From Campylobacter helveticus (GTDB lineage Bacteria; Campylobacterota; Campylobacteria; Campylobacterales; Campylobacteraceae): 64,000 nucleotides of DNA. The notes beneath the pieces are model-generated. The model was not told the origin of the DNA, did no database searches, and saw nothing but the letters and a program-made list of their open reading frames with translations. The stretch spans positions 124,001 to 188,000 of the forward strand of contig NZ_CP020478.1 of the NCBI RefSeq assembly GCF_002080395.1. The letters run 5' to 3'. The position numbers and the translations under genes were made by a program. Position 1 is the stretch's first letter; each line of letters begins with the position of its first letter. This document shows, in pieces, positions 38,228 to 47,910 of this stretch.

Positions 38228-40054
38228 ATGGGTATCTTTGCGACCTTACATACAGGAGTTACAGGTTTAAAAGCGAGTGAAGTGCAAATCGCCACTACGG
38301 GTAATAATATCTCCAATGCCAATTCTACTTTTTATACTCGTCAAAGAGTTGTGCAAACGACAAATGGCTATATTACCACAGGCGGAGTGCAAGTTGGCAC
38401 AGGGACGGCGATAGAAAGCATAGTGAGACTTCACGATGAACACGCCTATTTTAAGCTTAAAAATGCAAGCACACAGCAAGAATACACAGGCTATTTAAAG
38501 CAAGTTTTAGAAGAAATAGGACAACGCTTCCCAGACCTTAAAAATACAGGCATTTTAAATAATTTAGAAAATTATAATAAGGCTTGGAATGATTTTGCTT
38601 CAAATCCTAACGAAAATGCGACTAAAATCGCCCTTGTAAATGCAACCAAAACTTTAGCCGAAAGTGTCAATGAAGCACACAGCACTTTAAGCAAAATTCA
38701 AAAAAAGGTTAATGACGACATTAAAGCAACAGTGGATGAGATTAACCGCATAGGAGAGGAAATCGCATATTTAAATAAGCAAATTTATGGTGAGGAAGCT
38801 TTACCGACAGACCACGCAAATGAGTTAAGAGATAGACGCGATGAGCTAGAGCTTACACTCTCTAAACTTGTTAATAGCGTAGCAAGTAAAAATGAGATAG
38901 ACCAAGATAATCGCTTCGAGCAAACCATAAAAGACCCCGGACATCATTATAATCTTAGCATAGAGGGCTTTACTATCGTTGATGGTGTGAATTTCCACCC
39001 TTTAAAGTTGGACTATGATGACAAAAATGAATCTTATAGCATTTATTATCAAACCCCAGATGAAAAAATCCACGATTTAACGACAAAGCTCACAGGCGGA
39101 CAGCTTGGAGCGCAACTTGATTTAAGAGGGCGTGATTATGACAAGGCTGAGGGGACTTATGATGATGGGATTATACAGGGCTATCTTGATGCTTTAAATA
39201 CTTTTTCTAAGACCTTAATCACCGAAACAAATAATCTTTACGCAGGTTCTGCTAAAAGTTCGGCGACTTCTGATTATTTAGAAGGCTTAACGGGTGATGT
39301 GCCTTTGATGAATTATGACAGAACGATACAGGCGGGGAGTTTTGACATTGTCATTTATGATGAAAAAGGGGCGGAGAAGGTTAGAAAAACCATTACTATC
39401 GATGTAACGACCACGATGGACGATTTAATGCGTCAAATCAATGGTAACACAGATGATAATAAAAATAACAACAACCAAGACGATGTTGATGATTTTATGA
39501 ACGCAAGTTTTAGCTTTGACGCACAAAGTAATAGCGGACTTTTTCAAATCAACGCTAAAAACGGCTTTAAAGTTTCCATAGAAGATAAAGGCACAAATTT
39601 CGCAGGAGCTTTTAGTGTGGGAGGATTTTTTAGCGGAAACGATGCGAGTGATATTAGGGTAAAAGATAGCATTTTAAACGACCCTACCAGCGTAAGAGCA
39701 AGTAAAAACGGCGTAGATAGTGGTAATAATATGGCAAATCAAATTATCCAGCTTCAGTATGAAAAAGTGAGCTTTTATAATAAAGACGGCACGATTGATG
39801 AGCTGACTATGGAGGAATATTATCGCAAATTCACGGGTAAAATCGCAAGTGATGGCGAAAATAACAGCGTAATCCACAAGAGCAATATGACTCTTTATAA
39901 TTCCGTTTATGCCGAGTATCAAAGTAAAAGCGGGGTCAATACCAACGAAGAACTTGCCGCACTAATTCAGTGGCAGTCAAGCTACGGCGCTGCGGCTAAA
40001 ATCGTTACCACAGTCGACCAAATGCTAGACACCCTACTAGGACTTAAATCTTAA
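38228..40054 (+). CDS. flgK: Flagellar hook-associated protein 1
   Basis: 608-residue hook-filament junction protein. The N-terminal helix block has GVTGLKASEVQIATTGNNIS and the C-terminal block NEELAALIQWQSSYGAAAKI with QMLDTLLGLK, as in flagellar axial proteins. The middle is variable. AAAGGAG lies before the ATG and 12 bases separate it from the FlgN-like gene. A perfect 14-bp inverted repeat follows it. Confidence 0.96.
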   Translation: MGIFATLHTGVTGLKASEVQIATTGNNISNANSTFYTRQRVVQTTNGYITTGGVQVGTGTAIESIVRLHDEHAYFKLKNASTQQEYTGYLKQVLEEIGQRFPDLKNTGILNNLENYNKAWNDFASNPNENATKIALVNATKTLAESVNEAHSTLSKIQKKVNDDIKATVDEINRIGEEIAYLNKQIYGEEALPTDHANELRDRRDELELTLSKLVNSVASKNEIDQDNRFEQTIKDPGHHYNLSIEGFTIVDGVNFHPLKLDYDDKNESYSIYYQTPDEKIHDLTTKLTGGQLGAQLDLRGRDYDKAEGTYDDGIIQGYLDALNTFSKTLITETNNLYAGSAKSSATSDYLEGLTGDVPLMNYDRTIQAGSFDIVIYDEKGAEKVRKTITIDVTTTMDDLMRQINGNTDDNKNNNNQDDVDDFMNASFSFDAQSNSGLFQINAKNGFKVSIEDKGTNFAGAFSVGGFFSGNDASDIRVKDSILNDPTSVRASKNGVDSGNNMANQIIQLQYEKVSFYNKDGTIDELTMEEYYRKFTGKIASDGENNSVIHKSNMTLYNSVYAEYQSKSGVNTNEELAALIQWQSSYGAAAKIVTTVDQMLDTLLGLKS

Positions 40055-40067
40055 TTTAAAAAGTTAT

Positions 40068-40105
40068 ATTATAATCCTTTCAAATTTCTTGGAAAGGATT
40101 ATAAT
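40068..40105 (+). promoter_or_regulatory. Perfect 14-bp hairpin covering the ribosome site and start of the next gene
   Basis: Arms 40068-40081 and 40092-40105 are perfect complements around a 10-base loop. The 3' arm contains GAAAGGAT (ribosome site) and the first two bases of the ATG at 40104. The arrangement would hide translation start signals in the folded RNA. It could also act as a weak terminator for the flg transcript, but no T run follows. Confidence 0.7.
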
Positions 40106-40871
40106 GAAAAAATGTGAAAAATTGAGAGAGAAGGCTTTGCTAAAAGCTGAGCTTGACAAGTTGGCTCTTAAGGAAAATTCCAAAGAGGGCTTAGAAAAAT
40201 TTCCAGACCCTTTACAAATCGCCAAGCCCAAAAAAGACGCCTACATCGCTTTAATGTGCGCTTTGTTTTCTTATGGTAGTTCTAAAAATATCGTTAAATT
40301 TCTAAAAACGCTTGATTTTTCTTTGATAGACAAAAGCGAAAATGAAATTAAAAAAGCGATGAAAAATTTAAAATACCGCTTTCAAAACGAAGAAGATATA
40401 ACGCAAATTTTTATCACTTTTGCTAGGCTTAAAAATAAGTATAAAAATTTAGAGGAAATTTTTACAGAGCCTTATAAAAAAAGCGGCAAAGTTAGCGATG
40501 GAATTTTAAATTTCATTAAAATTGTTTATGAAATCAATCCTTGTAAAAGTAAGGGTTATACGCATTTTTTTGGCAGCACTTGGCAAGATGAGCCAAAATC
40601 CCCTTTAAAGCGTTATAATATGTTTTTGCGTTGGATGGTGCGTAAAGATGAGCTTGATATGGGGCTTTGGAGAGGAATTTCACCAGCTGATTTACTTATC
40701 CCTCTTGACACGCACACGCAAAAAATTTCTCTAAAACACGGACTTTTAACGCGTAAAAGCTATGATTTTAAAGCCGTTTTAGAACTGACACAAAATTTAA
40801 AAAAATTAGACCCAAAAGACCCTATAAAGTATGATTTCGCACTTTATAGGCTGGGGCAGAACGGAAGTTAA
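40104..40871 (+). CDS. TIGR02757 family protein
   Basis: 255 residues, cytoplasmic and basic. The start at ATG 40104 is preceded by GGAAAGGAT; a TTG 15 bases upstream is less likely. It resembles the DUF2400/TIGR02757 family (FPDPLQIAKPKKDAYIALMC, then YDFALYRLGQNGS at the C-terminus), found near DNA-repair folds but without a defined role. It follows flgK as Cj1467 does in C. jejuni. Its stop shares one base with the next ATG. Confidence 0.82.
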   Translation: MKKCEKLREKALLKAELDKLALKENSKEGLEKFPDPLQIAKPKKDAYIALMCALFSYGSSKNIVKFLKTLDFSLIDKSENEIKKAMKNLKYRFQNEEDITQIFITFARLKNKYKNLEEIFTEPYKKSGKVSDGILNFIKIVYEINPCKSKGYTHFFGSTWQDEPKSPLKRYNMFLRWMVRKDELDMGLWRGISPADLLIPLDTHTQKISLKHGLLTRKSYDFKAVLELTQNLKKLDPKDPIKYDFALYRLGQNGS

Positions 40872-41641
40872 TGGAGCTTGATTTAAGTATTTATCTCATT
40901 TTGTTTGGTATTGCCACTTTTGCGGGCTTTATCGATTCTATCGTGGGTGGGGGTGGGCTTATCACTATCCCCGCACTTATGGCAAGTGGAATCCCCCCTC
41001 ATCTTGCCCTAGCGACAAACAAGCTTCAAAGCGTGTTCGGCTCTTTCACCGCTGCGGCGACTTATTTTCGCTCGACTACCTTGCCCCACCTTGCTTGGGG
41101 GGTGTTTTTTACGGCACTTGGGGCGGCTTTTGGCACTTTTTGCGTGTTGCTCGTGCAAGATGAGCATTTAAAGCTCATCATCTTGGTTTTTCTTACTCTC
41201 ACCTTTCTTTACACGGCTTTTAAACCAAGTTTAGGTAAAAGTGAAACCACGCCTAAAATGCAAAATATCAAGCTTTTTCATCTCATCTTTGGGCTAACTT
41301 TAGGCTTTTATGACGGCTTTTTAGGACCTGGGACGGGGTCGTTTTGGATATTTGCTTGTGTGTTGTTTTTAGGCTTTAATATGAAAAAAGCTAGTATCAA
41401 CACCAAAATTTTAAATTTCACAAGTAATATCATCGCCCTTGCCATTTTTCTATGGCTTTATGAAGTGCTTTGGCTTGTGGGGCTTTTGATGGGCGTGGGG
41501 CAGGTTTTAGGGGCGTTTTTAGGCTCTAAGCTTGTGTTAAAAACAAATGGGAAATTCATCAAAGCGTTATTTTTGGTCGTGGTGGGAGCGACTATTATCA
41601 AAGTGGCGTGGGATTATATTGGTGTCAAGGGGGAGACTTGA
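40871..41641 (+). CDS. TauE/SafE-family sulfite/anion exporter-type permease
   Basis: 256 residues with about eight membrane helices. Family signatures: AGFIDSIVGGGGLITIPAL near residue 20 and FYDGFLGPGTGSFWIFA near residue 150. Family members move sulfite, sulfoacetate or related anions; the substrate here is unknown. Its last 22 bases overlap, antisense, the 3' end of the tRNA-Met gene. Confidence 0.9.
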   Translation: MELDLSIYLILFGIATFAGFIDSIVGGGGLITIPALMASGIPPHLALATNKLQSVFGSFTAAATYFRSTTLPHLAWGVFFTALGAAFGTFCVLLVQDEHLKLIILVFLTLTFLYTAFKPSLGKSETTPKMQNIKLFHLIFGLTLGFYDGFLGPGTGSFWIFACVLFLGFNMKKASINTKILNFTSNIIALAIFLWLYEVLWLVGLLMGVGQVLGAFLGSKLVLKTNGKFIKALFLVVVGATIIKVAWDYIGVKGET

Positions 41642-41696
41642 ACTCCCGACCTCCGGCTTATGAGACCAGCGCTCTAACCAGCTGAGCTACCCTGAC
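41620..41696 (-). tRNA. tRNA-Met (CAT)
   Basis: 77-base cloverleaf: acceptor GTCAGGG with CCTTGAC, anticodon loop CTCATAA between CTGGT and GCCGG, CCA encoded. The normal G1-C72 end rules out the initiator tRNA. Elongator Met is most likely; a lysidine-modified Ile2 tRNA with the same anticodon is the alternative. Confidence 0.93.
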
Positions 41697-41782
41697 TTGT
41701 GAAAGTGTAATTATATCTTTTTTTACTAAAATTTGGCTGATTTTTGCATTATTTTTAAAAATTTAGCTATAATTTCGCTTTT

Positions 41783-41870
41783 AGAAAGGTGTCCGAGCGG
41801 TTGAAGGAGCACGCCTGGAACGCGTGTAAAGTGCAAGCTTTCGAGGGTTCGAATCCCTTCCTTTCTGCCA
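41783..41870 (+). tRNA. tRNA-Ser (GGA)
   Basis: 88-base class II tRNA: acceptor AGAAAGG with CCTTTCT, anticodon loop CTGGAAC between CACGC and GCGTG, long variable arm, G discriminator and encoded CCA. Confidence 0.96.
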
Positions 41871-41873
41871 TAA

Positions 41874-42734
41874 TTAAAGCACATTTTTAGCCTCGTTTTC
41901 TTCTTTTGGTAAATGTTTTACCGCTTCATAAATTCTTATAGCCGCTTTGGTTTTATTCATAGTATAAAGATGAATTCCATCCACCCCGCTAGTGATTAAA
42001 TCAACGATTTGGTCTATCGCATAGGCGATGCCAGCGTCTTCTAGGGCTAAGGTATTGTTTTCATATTTTTCTAAAATTTTAGTAAATTTAGTGGGGATTT
42101 TAGCCCCACAAAGTTGTGAAATTTTTAAAATTTGCCTTTTGTTTGTAATAGGCATAATCCCCGCATAAATCGGCACTTTTATACCACTTAAAGCACAATT
42201 TTGCTTAAAAGCGTAAAAGTCCTCGTTATCATAAAAAAGTTGCGTGATGAGTTTATCTGTGCCAACATTTACCTTATTTTTAAGATGATGAATATCCTCG
42301 ATGATGTTTTTAGCCTCGCTGTGTTTTTCAGGGTAGCAAGCGGCGTAAATTTCGAAATTTTCTTGCTTTTTGATAAAAGAAATTAAATCATTTGCATAAG
42401 AAAAATCCTTACTCTTTTCTAGCCCCTCGCACACATCTCCTCTAAGGGCTAGAATTTTATTAAGCCCTCTTTGCTTGCACTCTTTGAGTATAGCTGTAAT
42501 TTTTTCTTTACTTGAGTGTATGCAAGGTAAATGCACTATGCTAGGAATTTGGTATTTTTCTTGGATAAGACTTGCCACTTCTAGGGTGTTTTGTGAATTT
42601 ATAGAGCCACCTGCGCCAAAGGTTACGCTGATGAAATTAGGGCTTAATCGCCCTAAATCCTCTAAAATAGCGTCTAAATTTTTGATAGTTTCATCTCTTC
42701 TTGGCGGAAAAACTTCAAAGGAAAAGCTACACAT
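41874..42734 (-). CDS. metF: Methylenetetrahydrofolate reductase
   Basis: 286-residue FAD enzyme supplying 5-methyl-tetrahydrofolate to MetE. The N-terminal FSFEVFPPRRDET, then SVTFGAGGS, LALRGD and QLFYDNEDFY are family motifs. It is 9 bases downstream of metE, so the two methionine genes form an operon. Confidence 0.94.
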   Translation of the reverse strand: MCSFSFEVFPPRRDETIKNLDAILEDLGRLSPNFISVTFGAGGSINSQNTLEVASLIQEKYQIPSIVHLPCIHSSKEKITAILKECKQRGLNKILALRGDVCEGLEKSKDFSYANDLISFIKKQENFEIYAACYPEKHSEAKNIIEDIHHLKNKVNVGTDKLITQLFYDNEDFYAFKQNCALSGIKVPIYAGIMPITNKRQILKISQLCGAKIPTKFTKILEKYENNTLALEDAGIAYAIDQIVDLITSGVDGIHLYTMNKTKAAIRIYEAVKHLPKEENEAKNVL

Positions 42735-42743
42735 AAAAACTCC

Positions 42744-45008
42744 TTATAAACTATTCCTAACTTTTCGAGTCGCTGCGACTAAATTTTTAAGCGCTAAAAC
42801 CACTTCTTCATAGCCCCTAGTCTTAAGTCCGCAATCGGGATTAATCCAAATTTGTTCTTTAGGAAGCCTTGCTAAAATTTTCTCTATGGTCGTTTTTATC
42901 TCTTCTTCGCTTGGCACTCTAGGGCTGTGTATATCATATACTCCAGGTCCTACTTGCGTTTTAAAATTAACCGCCTTAAGCGTGTCTAAAAGCTCTAAAT
43001 TCGAACGGCTCGCTTCAAAAGAAATCACATCCGCATCCAAAGCGTCAATATCCTTTAAAATGTCGTTAAATTCACTATAACACATATGCGTGTGAATTTG
43101 AGTCGAGGCTTTAACGCCGCTATGAACGAGGTTAAAGGCAGGGATAGCCCAGTTTAAATACTCACTATGCCAGTCGCTTTTTCTTAAAGGAAGCTTTTCT
43201 CTTAACGCCGCTTCGTCAATTTGTATGATTTTTATACCCTCTTTTTCAAGGTCTAAAACTTCATCTCTTATAGCTAAAGCGATTTGCTCCGTGCTTTCTT
43301 TTAGGCTAATATCTTCTCTTGGAAAAGACCAGTTGAGTATAGTTACAGGACCTGTGAGCATACCTTTTACGATTTTTTTGCTAAGGCTTTGGGCAAATTT
43401 GGACCAAGAAAGCGTGATAGGCTTAGTGCGTGATACATCGCCCCAAATCACAGGCGGCTTAACGCATCTTGTTCCATAGCTTTGCACCCAGCCATTTTGT
43501 GTAAATAAAAAGCCCTGCAAATTCTCACCAAAATACTCCACCATATCGTTTCTTTCAAATTCACCGTGCACTAGCACATCAAGCCCTATTTCTTCTTGGA
43601 TTTGTATGCATTCTTTAATTTTTTGTTGATTAAATTCCGTGTAGTTTTGTGCTGAAATTTTTTGCTGTTTAAAGGCGAGGCGGTTGGAGCGCACATCGGC
43701 ACTTTGCGGGAAAGAACCTATGGTTGTAGTCGGTAAAAGCGGGAGATTTAAAACGCCTTCTTGGATTTTAATGCGTTCTTTAAATTCAGGCTTACGCACA
43801 AAATCTTCTTTTTTTAGGCTATTAAGCCTTGCTTTAACCTTTTCATCAAAGCGGTTAGGGATATTTGTAAAAAGTTCTTGATTGGCTTTGAAAAGCGGAT
43901 TTTCTTCACTGCTATTTAAAATTTCTTTTAAGTCTTTAAGCTCTTTAAGCTTTTGTTTTGCAAAGGCAAAAAGTTTGAGATAATTTTTTTCAAGCTTAGT
44001 TTCAAATTCCGTGCTATAAGGCACATGCAAAAGCGAACAAGAGGTATTTAAAACAATGTTTTGCGCGTATTTTTGAAGCTCTTTAATGAGCTTTAAACTT
44101 TTAGCATAATCATTAGCGTAAATATTTTTACCATTAACAATACCTGCAAAAAGGATTTTATCCTTAGAAAAGCCGTATTGCTTAATCAAATTTAAGCTCT
44201 CTTTTCCCTCTATAAAATCAAGCCCCAAGCCGTCAAAATTATATTCTAAAAGCTTAGCATAAATGTCTCTTACATCTCCAAAATAGCTTTGCAGTAAAAT
44301 TTTAAGTCCTTTTTTATGACTTAAAAGCTCTTTATAAAATTCATCAAATAAGGCTAAATCTTTCTCGCTTAAATCATAAACCAAATAAGGCTCATCAAGC
44401 TCTAGCCACTGCACCCCTAAATCGTTTAATTTTTCAAAAAGCTCTAGGTAAGCGTTTAAAAGCTTTTTTTGAGCTAGTTTTTGTGTGCTTTCATCTTTAA
44501 AGGCTATGAGCTTAAAGAGGGTAAAAATTCCCACTAAAACAGGCTTAGTTTCTATACCTTGCTCTTTTGCTTCGAGATATTCTTTAAAAATTTTATCCCC
44601 GCTTAGTGCTATAAGCTCTGCACTATCACATTCAGGCACTAGGTAATGGTAATTTGTATTAAACCACTTTTTCATCGCCAAAGCCGTAGTATCGCCCTTT
44701 TCGCCTTGATAGCCTCTACTTTGGGCAAAATACTGCTCTAGCGGCTCTAAATTTAAAGCTCTATAACGACTAGCGACAATATTAAAAAGCACCGCAGTAT
44801 CTAGCACGGTATCATAAAAAGAAAAGTCATTACTAGGGATAAAGTCAATCCCAGCTTCCTTAATCTCTTTCCAGTGTCTAGCCCTTAAGTCCTTAGCACA
44901 GGCTAAAAGCTCCTCTTGCGTGCTTTGCTTTTTAAAATACTTCTCAATAGCAAATTTTAATTCCCTATTTGCACCTATTCTTGGGTAAGAAATGATTGCG
45001 TTTTTCAT
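42744..45008 (-). CDS. metE: Cobalamin-independent methionine synthase
   Basis: 754 residues started at ATG 45008 after AAAGGAG; an extended frame upstream would run through a hairpin-rich leader. It transfers the methyl group of methyl-tetrahydrofolate (triglutamate) to homocysteine. The C-terminal zinc site is seen in HTHMCYSEF and NPDCGLKTR, with LTGPVTILNWSF in the barrel. The N-terminal SYPRIGANRELK belongs to the first barrel. It forms an operon with metF. Confidence 0.96.
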   Translation of the reverse strand: MKNAIISYPRIGANRELKFAIEKYFKKQSTQEELLACAKDLRARHWKEIKEAGIDFIPSNDFSFYDTVLDTAVLFNIVASRYRALNLEPLEQYFAQSRGYQGEKGDTTALAMKKWFNTNYHYLVPECDSAELIALSGDKIFKEYLEAKEQGIETKPVLVGIFTLFKLIAFKDESTQKLAQKKLLNAYLELFEKLNDLGVQWLELDEPYLVYDLSEKDLALFDEFYKELLSHKKGLKILLQSYFGDVRDIYAKLLEYNFDGLGLDFIEGKESLNLIKQYGFSKDKILFAGIVNGKNIYANDYAKSLKLIKELQKYAQNIVLNTSCSLLHVPYSTEFETKLEKNYLKLFAFAKQKLKELKDLKEILNSSEENPLFKANQELFTNIPNRFDEKVKARLNSLKKEDFVRKPEFKERIKIQEGVLNLPLLPTTTIGSFPQSADVRSNRLAFKQQKISAQNYTEFNQQKIKECIQIQEEIGLDVLVHGEFERNDMVEYFGENLQGFLFTQNGWVQSYGTRCVKPPVIWGDVSRTKPITLSWSKFAQSLSKKIVKGMLTGPVTILNWSFPREDISLKESTEQIALAIRDEVLDLEKEGIKIIQIDEAALREKLPLRKSDWHSEYLNWAIPAFNLVHSGVKASTQIHTHMCYSEFNDILKDIDALDADVISFEASRSNLELLDTLKAVNFKTQVGPGVYDIHSPRVPSEEEIKTTIEKILARLPKEQIWINPDCGLKTRGYEEVVLALKNLVAATRKVRNSL

Positions 45009-45319
45009 TGTTAATTCTCCTTTTGTGTGGCTTAAACTTTGAAATTTAAGCTTTTTTGAGCTTTTGCTCTTTGGCAAAATTTTATATTTTGCTACCTATA
45101 CTTAAGGATAAGAAGACTAAGTGGATTAAATTTAGTAAGATTAAAGTTTGTATTTGAAAAACAATTTTAGCTTTCTTACATTACATCCCCTTATCCACTT
45201 TCGTGCCTTTGGAACATAATGTCAAGCCAAAGGACGCACTAGATACTACGCATCTCGCACATCAGTTTCATTGTTTCTCCATTAGAATAAAAATTTTTGT
45301 ATTGTATTAAAAATACATT
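45009..45319 (-). promoter_or_regulatory. Long structured 5' leader of metE
   Basis: About 310 bases without a gene separate luxS from metE. Hairpins visible: GCTTAAA/TTTAAGC (45030-45051), GAGC/GCTC (45058-45069), GCAAAAT/ATTTTGC (45074-45092) and a longer stem of GTGC+CTTTGG with CCAAAG+GCAC (45203-45239, 3-base bulge). The segment 45190-45200 can pair with either 45106-45112 (GGATAAG) or 45119-45126 (AAGTGGAT), two exclusive folds. No known riboswitch core was recognised. Methionine control is only inference. Confidence 0.5.
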
Positions 45320-45350
45320 AAAATAAACTTAACCCTTAAACAAGGGCTAA
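45320..45350 (-). terminator. Terminator of luxS
   Basis: Read on the minus strand, TTAGCCCTT, loop GTTT and AAGGGTTAA form a 9-bp stem with one G-U pair, starting a few bases after the luxS stop. It is followed by GTTTATTTT. Confidence 0.8.
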
Positions 45351-45353
45351 ATT

Positions 45354-45848
45354 TTAAACATTTTCAAGTTTTAATTCTTCGTTACTCATCACGCCTATGC
45401 TCGAATTTAAAACTTTTTGAGCGATTTGCTTGGCTTCATCTAAAGAGTGCATTTTGCAAGTTCCGCATTGATAGATATTAAGCTCTGGGATTTTGCTTTC
45501 ATCTTGCACATTTAAAACATCTTTCATACTTGCTTCCCACGCTTTTGCCACAGTGATTTCATCGGGCGTTCCTATTAAGCTCATATAAAAGCCCGTGCGA
45601 CAGCCCATAGGTGAAATGTCGATAATTTCTACCGAATTTGAATTTAAATGGTCCCTCATAAAGCCGGCAAATAAATGCTCTAAAGTGTGCGTGCCTTTTT
45701 CACTCATTAAGTCCTTATTAGGTATGCAAAAACGCAAATCAAAAACACAAATATCATCACCCTTTGGCGTTTTCATCATCTTAGCAAGACGCACGGCAGG
45801 TGCTGGCATTTTAGTATGGTCGACCTTGAAACTATCTAGTAGAGGCAT
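45354..45848 (-). CDS. luxS: S-ribosylhomocysteine lyase LuxS
   Basis: 164-residue metalloenzyme cleaving S-ribosylhomocysteine to homocysteine and the AI-2 precursor. The metal site [14 protein letters not shown] near residue 53 and the catalytic region [10 protein letters not shown] near residue 83 are intact; CGTCKMHS near residue 128 supplies the third ligand region. Placed upstream of metE-metF it links the activated methyl cycle to methionine remaking. Confidence 0.96.
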   Translation of the reverse strand: MPLLDSFKVDHTKMPAPAVRLAKMMKTPKGDDICVFDLRFCIPNKDLMSEKGTHTLEHLFAGFMRDHLNSNSVEIIDISPMGCRTGFYMSLIGTPDEITVAKAWEASMKDVLNVQDESKIPELNIYQCGTCKMHSLDEAKQIAQKVLNSSIGVMSNEELKLENV

Positions 45849-45900
45849 TTTAACTCCTTTGGTATGTAAATTTTGTAGATTATAGCATTTTTTTGGGAAT

Positions 45901-45941
45901 AAAAAAAGCGAAGCCCACGCTAAGAGCGTGAAAGCCTCGCT
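45901..45941 (-). terminator. Terminator of the flagellin gene
   Basis: On the minus strand AGCGA and TCGCT, with inner CACGC/GCGTG arms around TAAGA, form a GC-rich hairpin followed by seven T. It lies 20 bases past the flagellin stop. Confidence 0.88.
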
Positions 45942-45963
45942 TGGGATTATTGAAAGCTTTAAG

Positions 45964-47796
45964 CTACTGAAGTAGTCTTAAAACATGTTGTTGGCTAGCG
46001 TTTGCTTGAGCCATCGCGTAAGCTCCACTTTGAGCTAGGATATTTGCTTTAGAGTAGTTTGCACTTTCACTTGCAAAATCCACATCACGGATAGTTGATT
46101 CAGCAGCTTTAACATTTACCTGAGTTACGGTAATGTTGTTGATAGTCGCTTGAATTTGGTTTTGCACAGAACCGATGTCCGCACGGATTTGGTCAAGATT
46201 AATGGTCGCAGTTTCAACGACATCCATCACCGCCATAGCACCTTTTAGGGTGGTTACACCTGCGGTTTGCTCTTTGCCTATATTGTCATTTCTCTTTGTT
46301 TCTCTCACAACGCCAAGCACACTAAGCGCTACACTTAAACCACCCGCCTGAGCTGAACCAACTAGCAAGTCTCCATTGACCGTTGAAAGTGCATTAATTC
46401 CCACAGTATAAACACTTGAGAAAGTCAGTTTTGAAAGCCCACTAAGACCCACAGCAGAGAAAGACATAGTAGAAAGCTGTCCAAGTCCTGGTCCTATATC
46501 TACCATTTGTCCCACATTTGAGATTTTACTTGTAACCCATTGAGAGAAACCACTACCAGCTCCATTGACTAAAGTCGTAATTGTACTCATACCTGTTCCC
46601 TCTAAAACAGATAAAGCAGAAACACCAATTTGAATACTTCCTAGTCTATCCACAGAGTTAAAGCCCATAGCCTCAGCTAAGTCTTTAGAAATTTGTCCCT
46701 TAGTCTCTCTTAAAGATACAGAAGCTTGAGAAACAAGTTTGTCATTATCAAAGCCAAAGCCAGTTCCCTCGATAGCGATGTCTCTACCATCGTTTTTCAC
46801 TAAGGATAAACGACCATAGTTTTCTTCCATATTTTTAGCGATACCAGCCCCAGCACCTATGCTTCCTGTGATTTTAATACCACGACCCTCATTCGAAGTA
46901 AGGACAAGTTTTCCCTCTTCATCTAAAGCTGCTTGAACGCCTGTTGTATCTTTGACGGAATTGATGGCTGAAAGCAAAGCACCATTTTTATCGCCTGCTT
47001 CATAAGCAATTTTACCGATTTTTACACCATTAATAGCGAAATCGTCATTAGTAGTGCCTTTTTCGATAACCTTAGAACCCACAGTTTGCACATTAAAACT
47101 TGCACGAACACCTGTTCTATCTGCAACTCTGTTGATTTCTTCAGCTAAAGCGCCAAGTCCTGTTCCTACTGAAGTAGAGATGACAACCTTTTGGAATTTG
47201 AAATCCTCGATACCATTGTAGTTTTTGATAGTCATATTAACTTCGCCACTTTTGATAACTTGCTGACCTGTTTCAAACCTTGTAAGACCGATTTTACTTG
47301 ATTGAGTTGAACCGATACTTGCTTTTACGGTTTGGTTTGATTGAGAGCCGATTTGGAATTCTTGGTTGATGAAACCACCACTTAATAACTGCTTTCCGTT
47401 GAAAGAAGTTGTATTAGCGATGTTGTCAAGCTCTTCCATTAAGCGGTTGATGTCAGCTTGAAGCATATTTCTTGTCTTAGTGCTTTGTCCATCTTGTGCC
47501 GCTTGAGTTGCTTTAGTCTTAATTGTATCTAAGATTTTAAGCTGCTCGTCCATAGCCTTGTCAGCTGTTTGTAAGATACCTATGGCATCGTTACCATTGT
47601 TAATCGCTTGTCCTAAGGTAGAAGCCTGAGAACGCAAACTATCCGCGATAGCCATACCTGAAGCATCATCTGCTGCTGAGTTAATCCTAAGACCAGAGCT
47701 TAGTCTCGCAAGAGATTGGTCTAGACTTTTGCTGTTTAAATCAGCGTTAGCTTTAGCGTTAAGTGCGCCAACATTTGTGTTAATACGAAATCCCAT
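45964..47796 (-). CDS. Flagellin (FlaA/FlaB type)
   Basis: 610-residue filament protein. The conserved N-terminus ([20 protein letters not shown], then [20 protein letters not shown]) and C-terminus ([20 protein letters not shown], ending QQHVLRLLQ) are intact. The variable, Ser/Thr-rich middle would be glycosylated in Campylobacter. It is longer than C. jejuni FlaA (about 572-576). Only one flagellin gene is in the window, with no tandem partner beside it, so I do not assign flaA or flaB. A sigma-28 promoter lies upstream. Confidence 0.95.
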   Translation of the reverse strand: MGFRINTNVGALNAKANADLNSKSLDQSLARLSSGLRINSAADDASGMAIADSLRSQASTLGQAINNGNDAIGILQTADKAMDEQLKILDTIKTKATQAAQDGQSTKTRNMLQADINRLMEELDNIANTTSFNGKQLLSGGFINQEFQIGSQSNQTVKASIGSTQSSKIGLTRFETGQQVIKSGEVNMTIKNYNGIEDFKFQKVVISTSVGTGLGALAEEINRVADRTGVRASFNVQTVGSKVIEKGTTNDDFAINGVKIGKIAYEAGDKNGALLSAINSVKDTTGVQAALDEEGKLVLTSNEGRGIKITGSIGAGAGIAKNMEENYGRLSLVKNDGRDIAIEGTGFGFDNDKLVSQASVSLRETKGQISKDLAEAMGFNSVDRLGSIQIGVSALSVLEGTGMSTITTLVNGAGSGFSQWVTSKISNVGQMVDIGPGLGQLSTMSFSAVGLSGLSKLTFSSVYTVGINALSTVNGDLLVGSAQAGGLSVALSVLGVVRETKRNDNIGKEQTAGVTTLKGAMAVMDVVETATINLDQIRADIGSVQNQIQATINNITVTQVNVKAAESTIRDVDFASESANYSKANILAQSGAYAMAQANASQQHVLRLLQ

Positions 47797-47847
47797 TTTA
47801 AATCCTTTTAAATGAATTCAAGCTCTAATCCTTGAGCTTGTTATCTA

Positions 47848-47876
47848 CTATATCGTTTAGTGAAAAAAAAAGTTTA
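47848..47876 (-). promoter_or_regulatory. Sigma-28 promoter of the flagellin gene
   Basis: On the minus strand TATAAAC, a nine-T run, then CGATATAG (47848-47855). TAAA lies 17 bases before CGATAT, the same spacing as in the FliA consensus. It is about 50 bases ahead of the start codon. Confidence 0.8.
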
Positions 47877-47910
47877 TAGTTTTTTAGAAAAAATTTGAAA
47901 GAAATGAAAA

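Noticed and set aside
45190-45240. SAM or cobalamin riboswitch ahead of metE
   Set aside because: None of the conserved core motifs I know for these classes is present; kept only as an unassigned structured leader.
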